A stretch of 54,156 bases of DNA from NCBI GenBank assembly GCA_035651595.1, contig DASRFJ010000094.1, positions 1-54,156 of the forward strand. The letters are read 5' to 3'. The notes under the pieces were generated by a model, which saw only the letters and a program-made list of their open reading frames with translations, did no database searches and had not been told where the DNA came from. A program made the translations under genes and the position numbers. Below are positions 31,791 to 40,525 of the stretch, piece by piece (within the stretch, counting starts at the first letter, position 1; every line of letters starts with the position of its first letter). The DNA is from JAFARZ01 sp035651595. Lineage in GTDB: Bacteria; Actinomycetota; Actinomycetes; Streptosporangiales; Streptosporangiaceae.

Positions 31791-32057
31791 ATTGCGGGCG
31801 GGGCTTGCCCGGCTCACTGGCTGCCCGGCGGGTCAGCGGCTGGCTCGATGGGCCTCGATAGCGTGGTGGTTTTCCCCTTTGTGGTAGCGCGGCCCTCGCG
31901 TGCGGGGGTCGATCCTCCACGAAGGGGTAAACGTCCACGTTGCTGACGGGACTGCCGGTGCGCTCCTGTCCCGGTAGTCGCACACTGCACTCCAGGCACA
32001 GGCGGCGCGCGGCCAGACCCGGCGGCCGGCACAGGACCATGCGTTACTGTCCGCAAT
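31791..32057 (-). repeat. Split family A copy A6 enclosing repeat B2
   Basis: GAAAATC then ATTGCGG (31791-31797) matches the right-flank junction of minus-oriented A copies (compare GAAAATTTATTGCGG at A4). GTTACTGTCCGCAAT (32043-32057) is a full outer half of the other arm, and the following bases, complemented, resemble the A left flank (CATATTTCGGGTGC). The C-run, loop and G-run are gone and about 245 nt, including B2, lie between. Confidence 0.5.
31863..31938 (+). repeat. Family B inverted repeat, copy B2
   Basis: The arms at 31863-31887 and 31914-31938 pair at 19 of 25 positions: GTGGTGGTTTTCCCCTTTGT against, complemented, GTGGACGTTTACCCCTTCGT. The loop is 26 nt and shares CCCTCG with the loop of B1. 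The orientation is opposite to B1. Confidence 0.75.
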
Positions 32058-32110
32058 AGCCCGGCGGACCCGCGGCCGCACCCGAAATATGGCCAGATGT
32101 CGGTTCTTGA

Positions 32111-32143
32111 ATCCCGGGATGGCGTTGACCGCCATCCCGGGAT
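32111..32143 (-). terminator. Perfect hairpin downstream of the MFS gene
   Basis: ATCCCGGGATGGCG pairs perfectly with CGCCATCCCGGGAT over 14 bp with the loop TTGAC, 13 nt after the MFS stop on the minus strand. It is a likely terminator of the YCII-MFS operon. Confidence 0.7.
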
Positions 32144-32156
32144 TGGTCGTGTTGTG

Positions 32157-33650
32157 TCATGCGGGGTCGTAGGAGGGTTCCAGGTTTTGCTGGACTTCTG
32201 GTGTGGCGGCGGGTTCGCCGCGGGTGTTGGCTGCGCGCAGCGCGATGGCTCCGGCTGCCACGAGGCAGAGGGCACTGACGAGCAGGGCCCGCTGGAATCC
32301 GGCGGTGAGTGCCTCCGGGGGCGGGGTGCGGGCGGCCAGCAGGTGGTTGGTACGGCTGGCCGCGATCCCGCTGAACACCGCGAGGCCGAGCGCCGACCCG
32401 AGCTGGAAAGAGGCGGTGATCAGGGCCGCGGCCAATCCGGCCTGATCCTCCGGTACGCCCGCGTTCGCGGCCGTCTGCACACCGGCGTACAGCAGCCCCA
32501 ACCCGACCCCCATGATCACCAGCGGGGCGAGCAGGTTGCCGAGATAGGTGCCCTCCACCGGGATGCGGGACAGCCACAAGATGCCGCCGGCGGCGAGCAG
32601 CGCACCGGAGACGATGATGGGACGGGTGCCGGTCCTGATGAACATCTTCGTCGCCACGGTTGAGCCGAAGCCGATGCCGACGCTCACCGGCACGTACGAG
32701 AGACCGGATTGCAACTGGGAAAACCCCAGGACGTTCTGCATGTAAAGAGTCACGAAGAAGAACATCGAGTAGAACCCGGCCCAGGCGATGACCTGGGTCG
32801 CATCGGCCGCGGCCAGGCCCTTGATCCGGAAGATCGACAACGGGACCAGGGGATGGGCGCGCCGCTGCTCATTGATCACGAACGCGGCCATCAGCACCAC
32901 CGAGGCGGCCAGCCCGCCGATGGTGCGGCCCGCACCCCAGCCCTCGTCCGGCGCCTTCACCAACGTGAAGATCAGCAGCAGCATGCTGGCGGTGACCAGC
33001 ACCGCGCCGACCGCGTCGAACCCGCCCGGCGCCGACCGGCCGCGGTCGGCCTTCAGGATCCGGAACGCCCCGAACAGCACCAGCGCACTCATCGGGAGGT
33101 TCACGAAGAACACCCACCGCCAGCCGAAGCCCTGGGTGAGCAGCCCGCCGAAGAGCAACCCGACCGCCGAGGCCAGCCCGCTGATCCCGGCCCACGCGCC
33201 CAGTGCCTTGTGCCGGTCGGAGCCCTGGAAGGTGGTGGTCAGGATGGACAGCGCGGCCGGGGACATCATCGCCGCGCCGAAGCCCTGGGCGAGCCGGCCG
33301 CCGACCAGCAGCCCCTGGTTGACGGCCAGCCCGCAGGCCAGCGAGGAGGCCGCGAACAGCGCGGTCCCGGCGATCAGCAGCCGCCGCCGCCCCAGCAGGT
33401 CCGCGGCCCGGCCGCCCAGCAGCAGGAACCCGCCATAGGTGATCAGGTAGCCGCTGACCACCCACTGGAGGTTCTGCACCGAGAATCCCAGATGTGTCCG
33501 GATGGTCGGCAGCGCGACGTTCACGATCGCGCCGTCCATGACATCCAGGAACGTCGCCAGGCACAGCAGCGCCAGCGTGATCCGGCCGCGACCGGTCGCC
33601 AGGAACGACCCCTGCGGCGGCGCAGCCGCAGGGGTCATGGCGTCGCTCAC
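32157..33650 (-). CDS. MFS exporter, DHA2 (14-helix) family
   Basis: The 497-aa membrane protein has about 14 helices. The signature features are LATFLDVMDGAIVNVALPTI in helix 1, GGRAADLLGRRRLL in loop 2-3, and the helix 5 motif GISGLASAVGLLFGGLL with the preceding WVFFVNLPM context typical of drug:H+ antiporters. It probably exports a small toxic compound or antibiotic. It overlaps the YCII gene by 4 nt and is transcribed with it, divergent from the ECF sigma gene that is likely to control them. Confidence 0.93.
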   Translation of the reverse strand: MSDAMTPAAAPPQGSFLATGRGRITLALLCLATFLDVMDGAIVNVALPTIRTHLGFSVQNLQWVVSGYLITYGGFLLLGGRAADLLGRRRLLIAGTALFAASSLACGLAVNQGLLVGGRLAQGFGAAMMSPAALSILTTTFQGSDRHKALGAWAGISGLASAVGLLFGGLLTQGFGWRWVFFVNLPMSALVLFGAFRILKADRGRSAPGGFDAVGAVLVTASMLLLIFTLVKAPDEGWGAGRTIGGLAASVVLMAAFVINEQRRAHPLVPLSIFRIKGLAAADATQVIAWAGFYSMFFFVTLYMQNVLGFSQLQSGLSYVPVSVGIGFGSTVATKMFIRTGTRPIIVSGALLAAGGILWLSRIPVEGTYLGNLLAPLVIMGVGLGLLYAGVQTAANAGVPEDQAGLAAALITASFQLGSALGLAVFSGIAASRTNHLLAARTPPPEALTAGFQRALLVSALCLVAAGAIALRAANTRGEPAATPEVQQNLEPSYDPA

Positions 33651-33940
33651 GCTGTTTCCATCGCGGGTCCGACCTCGACCCCGCCGCCGACCCGCAGGGC
33701 CGGGCAGTCCTTGGCCAGCGCCAGGGCGGAGTCCATGTCCTCGGCGGACACCACCGAGTGGCCGACCATCCGGGAGCCGCTGCCCCCGACCTCACCGAGC
33801 GAGGCGTAATCGGTCACCGCGTGGCCGACGTCCACCAGGGCCGGGCCCATTCCGGCGAACCAGGCCCGCCACTCGGCCGGCGTCTCGGCGTTGGGCTGGT
33901 AGCCGGAGGGCACACGGTAAGAGAAAACATACTTAGCCAT
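33647..33940 (-). CDS. YCII-domain (DGPF-like) protein
   Basis: The 97-aa protein is a YCII/DGPF-type ferredoxin-like domain: MAKYVFSYRVP, EWRAWFAGMGPALVDVG, and VVSAEDMDSALALAKDCP. Such genes are typically encoded beside certain ECF sigma factors, as here. I trimmed a longer open frame to the ATG at 33940 because the family's MxKYxx start lies there, with AGGA upstream. It overlaps the MFS gene by 4 nt. The molecular role is uncertain; family members may be small enzymes or regulators of the sigma factor. Confidence 0.85.
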   Translation of the reverse strand: MAKYVFSYRVPSGYQPNAETPAEWRAWFAGMGPALVDVGHAVTDYASLGEVGGSGSRMVGHSVVSAEDMDSALALAKDCPALRVGGGVEVGPAMETA

Positions 33941-34120
33941 TGATCTGTGGTCCTGTTCTGTATCCGGGGCGCCCCCGGACTGGGGCGGCCGCCAACCGGG
34001 TAGACGCCAGCACCGCCGATGAATTGGGCGGGCGGACACCGCCCAATTCGCGGGCCTGGCGGCGTCGGTACTTTCAGAGGAGCCGGACGCGCCCGGCGGA
34101 AAGAAGAGAAGCGGGGATGA

Positions 34121-35185
34121 ATGCCGATGGAGATGGACACGACGGACCTGATCGACCGGGCTCGGGCCGGCGACCACAACGCGTTCCGCGACCTGGTCCA
34201 GGGTCACTCCCACGAGTTGCAGGTGCACTGCTACCGCATCCTCGGGTCACTGGAGGACGCCGAGGACGCGCTCCAGGAGACGCTCGTGTCCGCCTGGCGT
34301 AACCTGGGCGAGTTCGGCCAGCGGTCCTCGCTGCGGACGTGGCTCTACAAGATCGCGACCAACCGGTGCCTGGACATGCTCCGCGCCGGCCGGCGACGCT
34401 CCCCCATCGCCCCGCCGCCCACCGGCGTCACTCTGCCCGAACCCGTCAGCGCCGGCGACGGCCCGCCCTGGCTGGAACCCTACCCCGACGTCCTGCTCGA
34501 CCATCTCGTCGACCAGCGCCCCGGACCGGAGGCGCGCTACGAGACCACCGAGGCCATTTCGCTGGCCTTCATCACCGCCCTGCAACTGCTGCCGCCACGC
34601 CAGCGCGCCGCGCTTGTCCTTCGCGACGTCCTGGGCTACCACGCCGCCGAGGTCGCCCAGATGCTCGATGCCACCCAGGAGTCGGTACAAAGCGCCCTCA
34701 AACGCGCCCGGGCCACCGTCGACAACCACCTCGCCGACTCCAGCAGCGTCGGCAGCGGCGCCGCCAGCGGCGGGAGCCGGCTACCTGCACGCCAGCCCGA
34801 CACCGCCGCCGAACACCGGCTCGTCGCCCGGTTCACCGACGCTCTGGAACGCGCCGACCTGGACGCGCTGATCGAACTGCTCGTCACCGACGTGAGGCTC
34901 GCCATGCCCCCGGCCATGCTGGAATACCGCGGCATCGAATCAGCGCAGCGCGTCTTCGCCAGCGCTACCTTCTCCCCCGGCCGCTCCTACCGCGTGGTCC
35001 CCACCGGCGCCAACGGCCAGCCCGCCTTCGGCTTGTACCTGGCAGACCCCCACGCGAGTGTCTACCGCGCCTACGCCCTTCTGGTCATCACGACCGCCGG
35101 CGACCGCATCTCCGTCCTCACCTTCTTCACTGCCAACGTCATGACGCGCTTCGGACTACCCCGAACCCTCCCCGAAGCAGACTGA
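34121..35185 (+). CDS. ECF sigma factor with SnoaL-like C-terminal domain
   Basis: The 354-aa protein contains sigma region 2 (DLIDRARAGDHNAFRDLVQG, then EDAEDALQETLVSAWRNL) and region 4 (LLPPRQRAALVLRDVLGY, then AAEVAQMLDATQESVQSAL). After a linker comes an NTF2/SnoaL-like domain at about residues 225-345 (LVARFTDALERADLDALIEL, MPPAMLEYRG). In related ECF groups this extension replaces a separate anti-sigma factor and controls activity. It is divergent from the YCII-MFS operon, its likely target. ATGs at 34121, 34127 and 34133 are all possible starts. Confidence 0.92.
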   Translation: MPMEMDTTDLIDRARAGDHNAFRDLVQGHSHELQVHCYRILGSLEDAEDALQETLVSAWRNLGEFGQRSSLRTWLYKIATNRCLDMLRAGRRRSPIAPPPTGVTLPEPVSAGDGPPWLEPYPDVLLDHLVDQRPGPEARYETTEAISLAFITALQLLPPRQRAALVLRDVLGYHAAEVAQMLDATQESVQSALKRARATVDNHLADSSSVGSGAASGGSRLPARQPDTAAEHRLVARFTDALERADLDALIELLVTDVRLAMPPAMLEYRGIESAQRVFASATFSPGRSYRVVPTGANGQPAFGLYLADPHASVYRAYALLVITTAGDRISVLTFFTANVMTRFGLPRTLPEAD

Positions 35186-35190
35186 CGTCC

Positions 35191-36849
35191 TCAGACGCGG
35201 GCAAGTGCCTCGCGCAACGGGTCAAGACCCATAGCGCCCAGGCTGAGCGCCTTGGCGTGAAAGTCCTTGAGGCTGAACGCTCCGCCGGCCCGCGCCCTGG
35301 CATCCTCCCTGGCCTGTAGCCAGATCCGTTCGCCAAGCTTGTAAGAGGGGGCCTGACCCGGCAGGCCGAGGCAGCGGCGTAGCTCCGAACGCAGTTGCCG
35401 TTCATCCCAGCTGGAGTGGGCGCGCAGGAGCTCCCAGGCGATCCCGGCGTTCCAGCGTTCGCCCTCGTGCCAGCCGGCGCCCCTTGGCACATCCAGTTCC
35501 AGATGCACTCCGATGTCCAGGGCGACTTGGGCGGTGAGCAGTTGCTGGCTGTCGAGCATCCCCAGATATGCTCCCGGGTCGTCGAGGTATCCCAGCTCTC
35601 CCATGAGCCGTTCGGCATAGAGCGCCCAGCCCTCGCCGTGGCCGGAAACCCAGGACATGCGCTGCCAGCGGTTCAGGTTCTCCCTGTCCGCCATGGCGTG
35701 CGATATCTGCAGGTGATGGCCGGGAACGCCCTCGTGGTAGACGACCGTGACTTCCTTCCAGGTGGCGAACGTCTCGACGCCGTCCGGCACCGACCAGCAC
35801 ATCCGCCCGGGCCGGGACCAGTCATCGGAGGGCCCGGTGTAGTACATCCCTCCGTCGTTGGTGGGTGCGATCACGGCCTCGATCCGGTGCGCGGGCCGCG
35901 GGATGTCGAAGTGCGTCCCGTGCAGCTCCGCGATGGTGCGCTCGGCCAGTTCCTGCATCCAGGCACGGAAGTTCTCGGTCCCGTCGACGCGCCGGGCCGG
36001 GTCTTCGTCCAGGATCGCGACGGCCTCCCGGACGGTGGCCCCGGGCCGGACCAGGTTGCTGACGCGCGCCATCTCGGCCCGCAGCCGGGCCATCTCCGCC
36101 CAGCTCCAGGCGTAGGCCTCGCGCAGATCCACGTCGGCACCGAGGTAATACCGCGAGGCCCGGGCGTAGATCTCCGGCCCGCAGGCATCCTTCTCCCTGG
36201 CCAGCGGCATCAGCTCGCGTTCGAGGAAGGCGGCTAGCTCGGCCGTGGCGGCGGTGGCCGCGCGCGCGGCCTCGCTCAGCTCCCCCCGCAGCGAGTCCGG
36301 GATCCCGGTCAACCGGCCGGCCAGTTCGTTGTAGAAGGAATCCCCCGGCTTAGCCCAAGCCGCGCACTGCCTGGCGGCCTCCTCGACCTGCCGCCTGGCC
36401 GCGCAGCGGCCATCCCTGGCCGCGTCGAGCAAGGTTGCGGACAACTGACGGTACGCCCGCGGCACCGCGGCCATCCGCTTGGCGATGCTGGCGGCGGCCT
36501 CCGCACCGCCGGTGGGCATCAGGTCGAATACCTCGCGCACCCGCTGCACCCAGCTGTCGATGGTGCTGAGTTCGCTGGTGGTGCCCCCGGCGTCGTAGCA
36601 CTCCACCGCCAGCGCCAGCCGTTCCCGCATCGCATCCCGCGCGACCCGCTCGCGCGGCTCCCGGGCCTGCGCCGCGTCGAGAGCCGCGAGGGTTGAGCGA
36701 TCCAGTCCTGCCCGTTCGGCGAACCCGTCGGCACTCAGATCCGTGAGCTCGTCGTCGTGCCCCGCGATCCCGGCGTAGGTGGCGTAGCACGGGTCCAGGG
36801 CGGCGGCCCGCTCCACGTACTCCGCCGCGATGTCGTCGATCGAAGGCAT
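35191..36849 (-). CDS. DUF885-family metallohydrolase
   Basis: The 552-aa protein matches the DUF885 family, predicted zinc peptidases or hydrolases. The hallmark is VVYHEGVPGHHLQI near residue 367 (HExxxxHH-like metal site), followed by MSWVSGHGEGWALYAERL, which supplies a further Glu. The N-terminal 250 residues are helical. There is no signal peptide, so it is cytoplasmic. Its stop lies 5 nt from the converging ECF sigma stop. ATG 36849 is the first reasonable start; no strong ribosome binding site is visible. Confidence 0.88.
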   Translation of the reverse strand: MPSIDDIAAEYVERAAALDPCYATYAGIAGHDDELTDLSADGFAERAGLDRSTLAALDAAQAREPRERVARDAMRERLALAVECYDAGGTTSELSTIDSWVQRVREVFDLMPTGGAEAAASIAKRMAAVPRAYRQLSATLLDAARDGRCAARRQVEEAARQCAAWAKPGDSFYNELAGRLTGIPDSLRGELSEAARAATAATAELAAFLERELMPLAREKDACGPEIYARASRYYLGADVDLREAYAWSWAEMARLRAEMARVSNLVRPGATVREAVAILDEDPARRVDGTENFRAWMQELAERTIAELHGTHFDIPRPAHRIEAVIAPTNDGGMYYTGPSDDWSRPGRMCWSVPDGVETFATWKEVTVVYHEGVPGHHLQISHAMADRENLNRWQRMSWVSGHGEGWALYAERLMGELGYLDDPGAYLGMLDSQQLLTAQVALDIGVHLELDVPRGAGWHEGERWNAGIAWELLRAHSSWDERQLRSELRRCLGLPGQAPSYKLGERIWLQAREDARARAGGAFSLKDFHAKALSLGAMGLDPLREALARV

Positions 36850-36935
36850 TTATGCAACTTAGCCCCGGGCACCGCATCGCGCGGAATGGTTTTGTCAGCG
36901 ATCCAGCTGCGCGCCACCCGGCGCTGCCGGGGTCG

Positions 36936-37160
36936 TCAAGCCGTGTGGACCGGATGCCCGCCTAGGACTCGCAGCGCGAGCGTCCGGAGCGTTTCGACCT
37001 CCGCCGGGCTCAGAGCCGACAAGAATTCGTCGGTGCTGGAGGCGATGACGCGGTCTGCCCGGCGGAGCTGCGCCCGTCCCGCGGACGTGATGCGCAAGGA
37101 ATAGCGACGCCGGTCGGCGCTGTCACGCTCGCGTACCAGTGACCCAGCCTCTTCAAGGCG
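36936..37160 (-). pseudogene. marR-type regulator remnant, N-terminus deleted
   Basis: The minus-strand frame reads RLEEAGSLVRERDSADRRRY, then SLRITSAGRAQLRRADRVI, LSPAEVETLRTLALRVLGG and a stop. This is the wing of the winged helix (RLEExGxLxRxxDxxDRR) and the C-terminal dimerisation helix of a MarR regulator. The first half, including the recognition helix, is missing. The break faces the break of the MFS remnant on the other strand. Confidence 0.85.
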
Positions 37161-37650
37161 CTGCGGTCGTCACAACCGTTGCTGAACCTCGGGCTCTGGG
37201 CTAACCGGGCGTTCAGCACCGCGCTGAGCGTCAGCTTCCTCGGCGGCGGCGCACTGTTCGGCGGCCTAGTCCTCGTCCCGCTGTACTTTGAGATCCAGCT
37301 CGGTCAAAGCACCGTCTACACCGGCCTGCTGCTGATCGGCCAGGGTGCCGGCGCGGCCTTGACCATGCCGCTGTCGGGTCGGCTCACCGACCGCCTCGGC
37401 GGCGGCGTGGTCAGCGTCGCCGGGCTGCTGGTCACCCTCGCGGCCACGCTGCCGCTGGTGGCGTTGGGCGCGCACCCCTCATTCCTGCTCGTGGAAACCA
37501 TCTTCACCATGCGCGGCCTGGGCGTTCTGGGGGCTTTCCGCGATCACCGCGCTGGCCCTCGTGCCGTCTGTCCTGCTCTCCGTCGTCCTACGCCGCAAAC
37601 CGGCCGGCGCAGGGGTGATCCCGGTTGTGCTCGACCCCGGGCAATGCGCT
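37160..37650 (+). pseudogene. MFS exporter remnant, N-terminus deleted and frameshifted
   Basis: The plus-strand frame reads SSQPLLNLGLWANRAFSTAL and continues through about four membrane helices (FGGLVLVPLYFEIQLGQST, YTGLLLIGQGAGAALTMPLS) to FTMRGLGVLG. A frame change then leads directly to LSAITALALVPSVLLSVVLR, the last helix of a DHA2-type exporter. The first half and at least one later segment are lost. Together with the marR remnant it records deletion of a divergent regulator/exporter pair. Confidence 0.82.
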
Positions 37651-37716
37651 TCGTCCGGCGTTATCGAGCGGCTTGCCTCAGGGCACCCCACTCACGGTCA
37701 GGCCCGCGGGGCCGGC

Positions 37717-38097
37717 TCAGCGGGCCGAACGTCCGAGAAACTTCTCGATACTGCGGCGCTCCCGCTTGGTCGGACGGCCCGCGCCGCGGTCCCGCGCGGC
37801 CACCGGAGCCGCCTCCTCGCGAGGCGGCGGAGGAGGGCTGTTGTCGATATAACACGCAGCGGCTACCGACGCGCTGACACGCTTGGAGATAACCTGCTGG
37901 ACGACCACGACCCGTTCATGTCCCTCGCCGCGCAGCCGCACCTCATCGCCGGCCCGTACGGCATGCGCGGGCTTGACCCGGACCCCGTTGACCCTGACGT
38001 GCCCGGCGCGGCACGCAACGGACGCACTCGAACGGGTCTTGGCCAGCCGCACCGACCAGATCCAGCTGTCCACCCGCCCAGCCTGATCACCCGCCAC
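37717..38097 (-). CDS. S4-domain RNA-binding protein (Hsp15/RqcP-like)
   Basis: The 126-aa protein has an N-terminal S4 domain: RVDSWIWSVRLAKTRSSASV, then CRAGHVRVNGVRVKPAHAV and AGDEVRLR, followed by a basic, Pro-rich C-terminal tail (KRERRSIEKFLG). Relatives bind rRNA or stalled 50S-peptidyl-tRNA complexes. It is the first intact gene after the marR/MFS scar; its 3' end lies about 65 nt from it. The ATG at 38097 has no strong ribosome binding site. Confidence 0.87.
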   Translation of the reverse strand: MAGDQAGRVDSWIWSVRLAKTRSSASVACRAGHVRVNGVRVKPAHAVRAGDEVRLRGEGHERVVVVQQVISKRVSASVAAACYIDNSPPPPPREEAAPVAARDRGAGRPTKRERRSIEKFLGRSAR

Positions 38098-38192
38098 TCG
38101 TTAACTGTAATGCGATGCGCGCCCCGGCCGCGCGCACGCGGAATGGCCAGCAATGTCCGTTTCGTGCACCGCCGGTGCCGGGGCGCGTAAAG

Positions 38193-38239
38193 ATTGCGGA
38201 CAGTTACCCACCCAGTTTGGGGGGGTAACTGTCCGCAAT
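38193..38239 (-). repeat. Family A palindrome, copy A3
   Basis: The 21-nt arms surround the loop AGTTT with one mismatch (the C-run is CCCACCC). This copy has the ACAGTTAC/GTAACTGT arm type. The flanks (complemented: GGGTCCAGATT on one side, CTTTACGCGCC on the other) show that it lies in minus orientation. It directly abuts the NB-ARC fragment. Confidence 0.88.
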
Positions 38240-38253
38240 AATCTGGACCCGCC

Positions 38254-38545
38254 GCAGCCGGGGGCGGAATGCGCGATTTGTGCGGGCTTGCCAGCCAGCA
38301 GACCTGCGGTAATGCCCGGCCAGATCGCCCGGATACCGCGACATGCCGAACGCGGCCAGGAATCCGCACAGCACATCGTCGGGATCCAGCGCCCGGTCAT
38401 CCGGGTCGAATCCGCGCAAGTTGACATAGAGCTGCCCGTCGGGAAACCGCTCGGCTACCTGCCGCGCCCAGTGCACGGCGAGTACGGTCTTGCCCACCCC
38501 GGCGGTGCCCGATATCACCGCGACCGGGTTTCCGCCGGCCGACGG
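38254..38545 (-). pseudogene. NB-ARC/SARP-type regulator fragment
   Basis: The minus-strand frame contains GNPVAVISGTAGVGKTVLAV (P-loop) followed by HWARQVAERFPDGQLYVNLR and GFDPDDRALDPDDVLCGFL, the start of the NTPase domain of AfsR/SARP-like or XRE-NB-ARC regulators. The upstream half and everything after about 70 residues of the domain are missing. The frame then runs through GHYRRSAGWQ into palindrome A3, which supplies the stop. It is a truncated gene ending at a repeat. Confidence 0.75.
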
Positions 38546-38606
38546 CTGTATCTGATCGTGCCCGTCGCACTCTGCATGGCAGGGAAACCGAGCAGAGGGG
38601 GACGGT

Positions 38607-40514
38607 ATGCGTCTTTCACGAGAGAGTGCACGAAGAGGTCTGCTGGGGCTGGTCATGACCGGCCTGCTCGCAGGACTGGTGTCGGCTGCCGGGCCGGCGG
38701 CCAGCGCGGCCGCGCCAGGATCACAGGGCACCGGGAAGTGGCAGCAGGCCATGCAGCAGCTCCGGCTGCCGGGCAAGGGCTGCTTCACCGCCGCCTATCC
38801 GACGATCCGGTGGCGGCCGACGAGGTGCAGGCCCGCCCTGCACGTTCCGTTCGAGCCGGCGCCGCCGCGGCCGCCGGGCGCGGGCCCCGTGCCGCAGGCC
38901 GTCGGCGGAGGGATCGGCGCCACCGACTACTCGGCCGTGGTCTCGGGAGTGCTGAGCAGCGCGACCGGCTCGTTCGACAGCGAAAGCGCCGGGGTGACCG
39001 AGACCGGCCCCGTGCCCACCGCGACGGGTCCGGGAGCACCGGCCGCGAACACCTACTCGCTTCAGCTCAACACCGAGACGTTCAAGACCTCGTCGTGCTC
39101 GTCATCGGCGACGTGCGTGGGCTGGGAGCAGTTCGTCTACGACTCGGCCAACAACGACGTCTATATCCAGTACTGGCTGGAGCACTACGACGCGACCTGC
39201 CCGAGCGGGTGGACAAAGTTCACGTTCGCCAACGCGCCCACGGACATCTACTGCTACACGAGCAGCGCGGGCACCGGGCTGACGGTCAGTACCCCGGCGG
39301 CCGGCAGCCTGAGCAACGTGACGCTGACCGGTAAGGCTCCGTCGGGCGGCAACGATGCCGTGGTGATGACCGTCGGCGGGACCGCCGTCGGCACCAGCAC
39401 CGACCCGGACAGCATGCTCAAACTGGCCAGCAGCTGGAACACCGCCGAGTTCGGCGTCTACGGTGACGGCTGGGGCTCACAGGCGAGCTTCAGCAACGGC
39501 GCTGACGTCAGGGTCAGGGTGACCACGCACAGCGGCGTCAAGACCGCACCGTCGTGTGTCATGGAGAGCTTCACCGGCGAGACGAACAGCCTCAACCTCC
39601 AGGGCGCTCCGACGATCGTGAACCCGGCCCCGGCTCCGGCGATGGTGAGCGAGCAGTCCACCGCCTCCGGGACGCCTGGATGCGCCACGGCGAACGGTCT
39701 CGGCGACACGCACCTGACGACGTTCCGCCATATGCTTTATGATTTCCAGGCTTCCGGCGACTTCCAGCTCGCCTCAACCGGTCCTGGCTTTGTCGTCCAG
39801 ACTCGGCAGGTGTCCGGCGCCCCGGTCTGGCCCAGCGCCGCCGTCAACCAGGCGATCGCGGCCCGCATCGGCCCAGCCACCGTCGCGGTCTGCACCGCGC
39901 CCACCCGGCTGGTCATCAACAACCAGGTCAGGAGCCTGGCCAACGGCGCCCAGGTCAACCTGCCGGGCGGCGGTGCCGTGTCGCTGAGCGGGAACACGTA
40001 CCTGATCCGGGCGGCGAACGGAGACTCCGTGCGCGCTCAGGTCAACCCGGGCAGCCCGAACTGGATCGACCTGACGGCCGGCCTGCACCGCTGGCCCATG
40101 GCGGAGGCCGGCCTGCTGGCGAACGCCGGGACCAGCTCCAGCGCGCTCGAATCGCGTGGCGGGGTGGTGCTGACCGCGCCGTTCCCGTTCGCCGAGCTCT
40201 ATGGCGTCTACGGGAACAGCTGGCGCGTTCCCGCCAGCCAGTCGCTGCTGAATGCCTGCGGCCGCAGGGTCATCAGCGGCAACCCGCGGACGCTGTTCTA
40301 TTCGAGCAACCTCCCGCCCGAACTCGCCAAGGCGGGCCGGGCCATCTGCCGCGACTTCAAAGTGGCAGCGGCCCCGCTGCTCGACGCCTGCACCGTCGAC
40401 GTGGTAATGCTCCGAAACCGGGCAGCGGCCCGCGCTTACCGGAACGAGCCCGCGCACCTCACGGTGGGTCTCATCAGCCCGCCGCTGCCCAGCCCGCCGG
40501 GGCTGGTCCGCTGA
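38607..40514 (+). CDS. Large secreted protein with VWD-like segment
   Basis: The 635-aa protein has a signal peptide (basic start, GLVMTGLLAGLVSAAG, then ASA). Residues about 140-330 form a Cys-containing all-beta domain (ETFKTSSCSSSATCVGWEQF, YIQYWLEHYDATCPSGW). Near residue 368 GDTHLTTFRHMLYDFQASGD matches the opening of a von Willebrand factor type D domain, followed by VVQTRQVSGAPVWPSAAVNQ. The last 100 residues have several Cys. It is probably exported and possibly adhesive; the function is unknown. AGGGGGA precedes the ATG. Confidence 0.75.
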   Translation: MRLSRESARRGLLGLVMTGLLAGLVSAAGPAASAAAPGSQGTGKWQQAMQQLRLPGKGCFTAAYPTIRWRPTRCRPALHVPFEPAPPRPPGAGPVPQAVGGGIGATDYSAVVSGVLSSATGSFDSESAGVTETGPVPTATGPGAPAANTYSLQLNTETFKTSSCSSSATCVGWEQFVYDSANNDVYIQYWLEHYDATCPSGWTKFTFANAPTDIYCYTSSAGTGLTVSTPAAGSLSNVTLTGKAPSGGNDAVVMTVGGTAVGTSTDPDSMLKLASSWNTAEFGVYGDGWGSQASFSNGADVRVRVTTHSGVKTAPSCVMESFTGETNSLNLQGAPTIVNPAPAPAMVSEQSTASGTPGCATANGLGDTHLTTFRHMLYDFQASGDFQLASTGPGFVVQTRQVSGAPVWPSAAVNQAIAARIGPATVAVCTAPTRLVINNQVRSLANGAQVNLPGGGAVSLSGNTYLIRAANGDSVRAQVNPGSPNWIDLTAGLHRWPMAEAGLLANAGTSSSALESRGGVVLTAPFPFAELYGVYGNSWRVPASQSLLNACGRRVISGNPRTLFYSSNLPPELAKAGRAICRDFKVAAAPLLDACTVDVVMLRNRAAARAYRNEPAHLTVGLISPPLPSPPGLVR

Positions 40515-40525
40515 CCCGATGAGCC

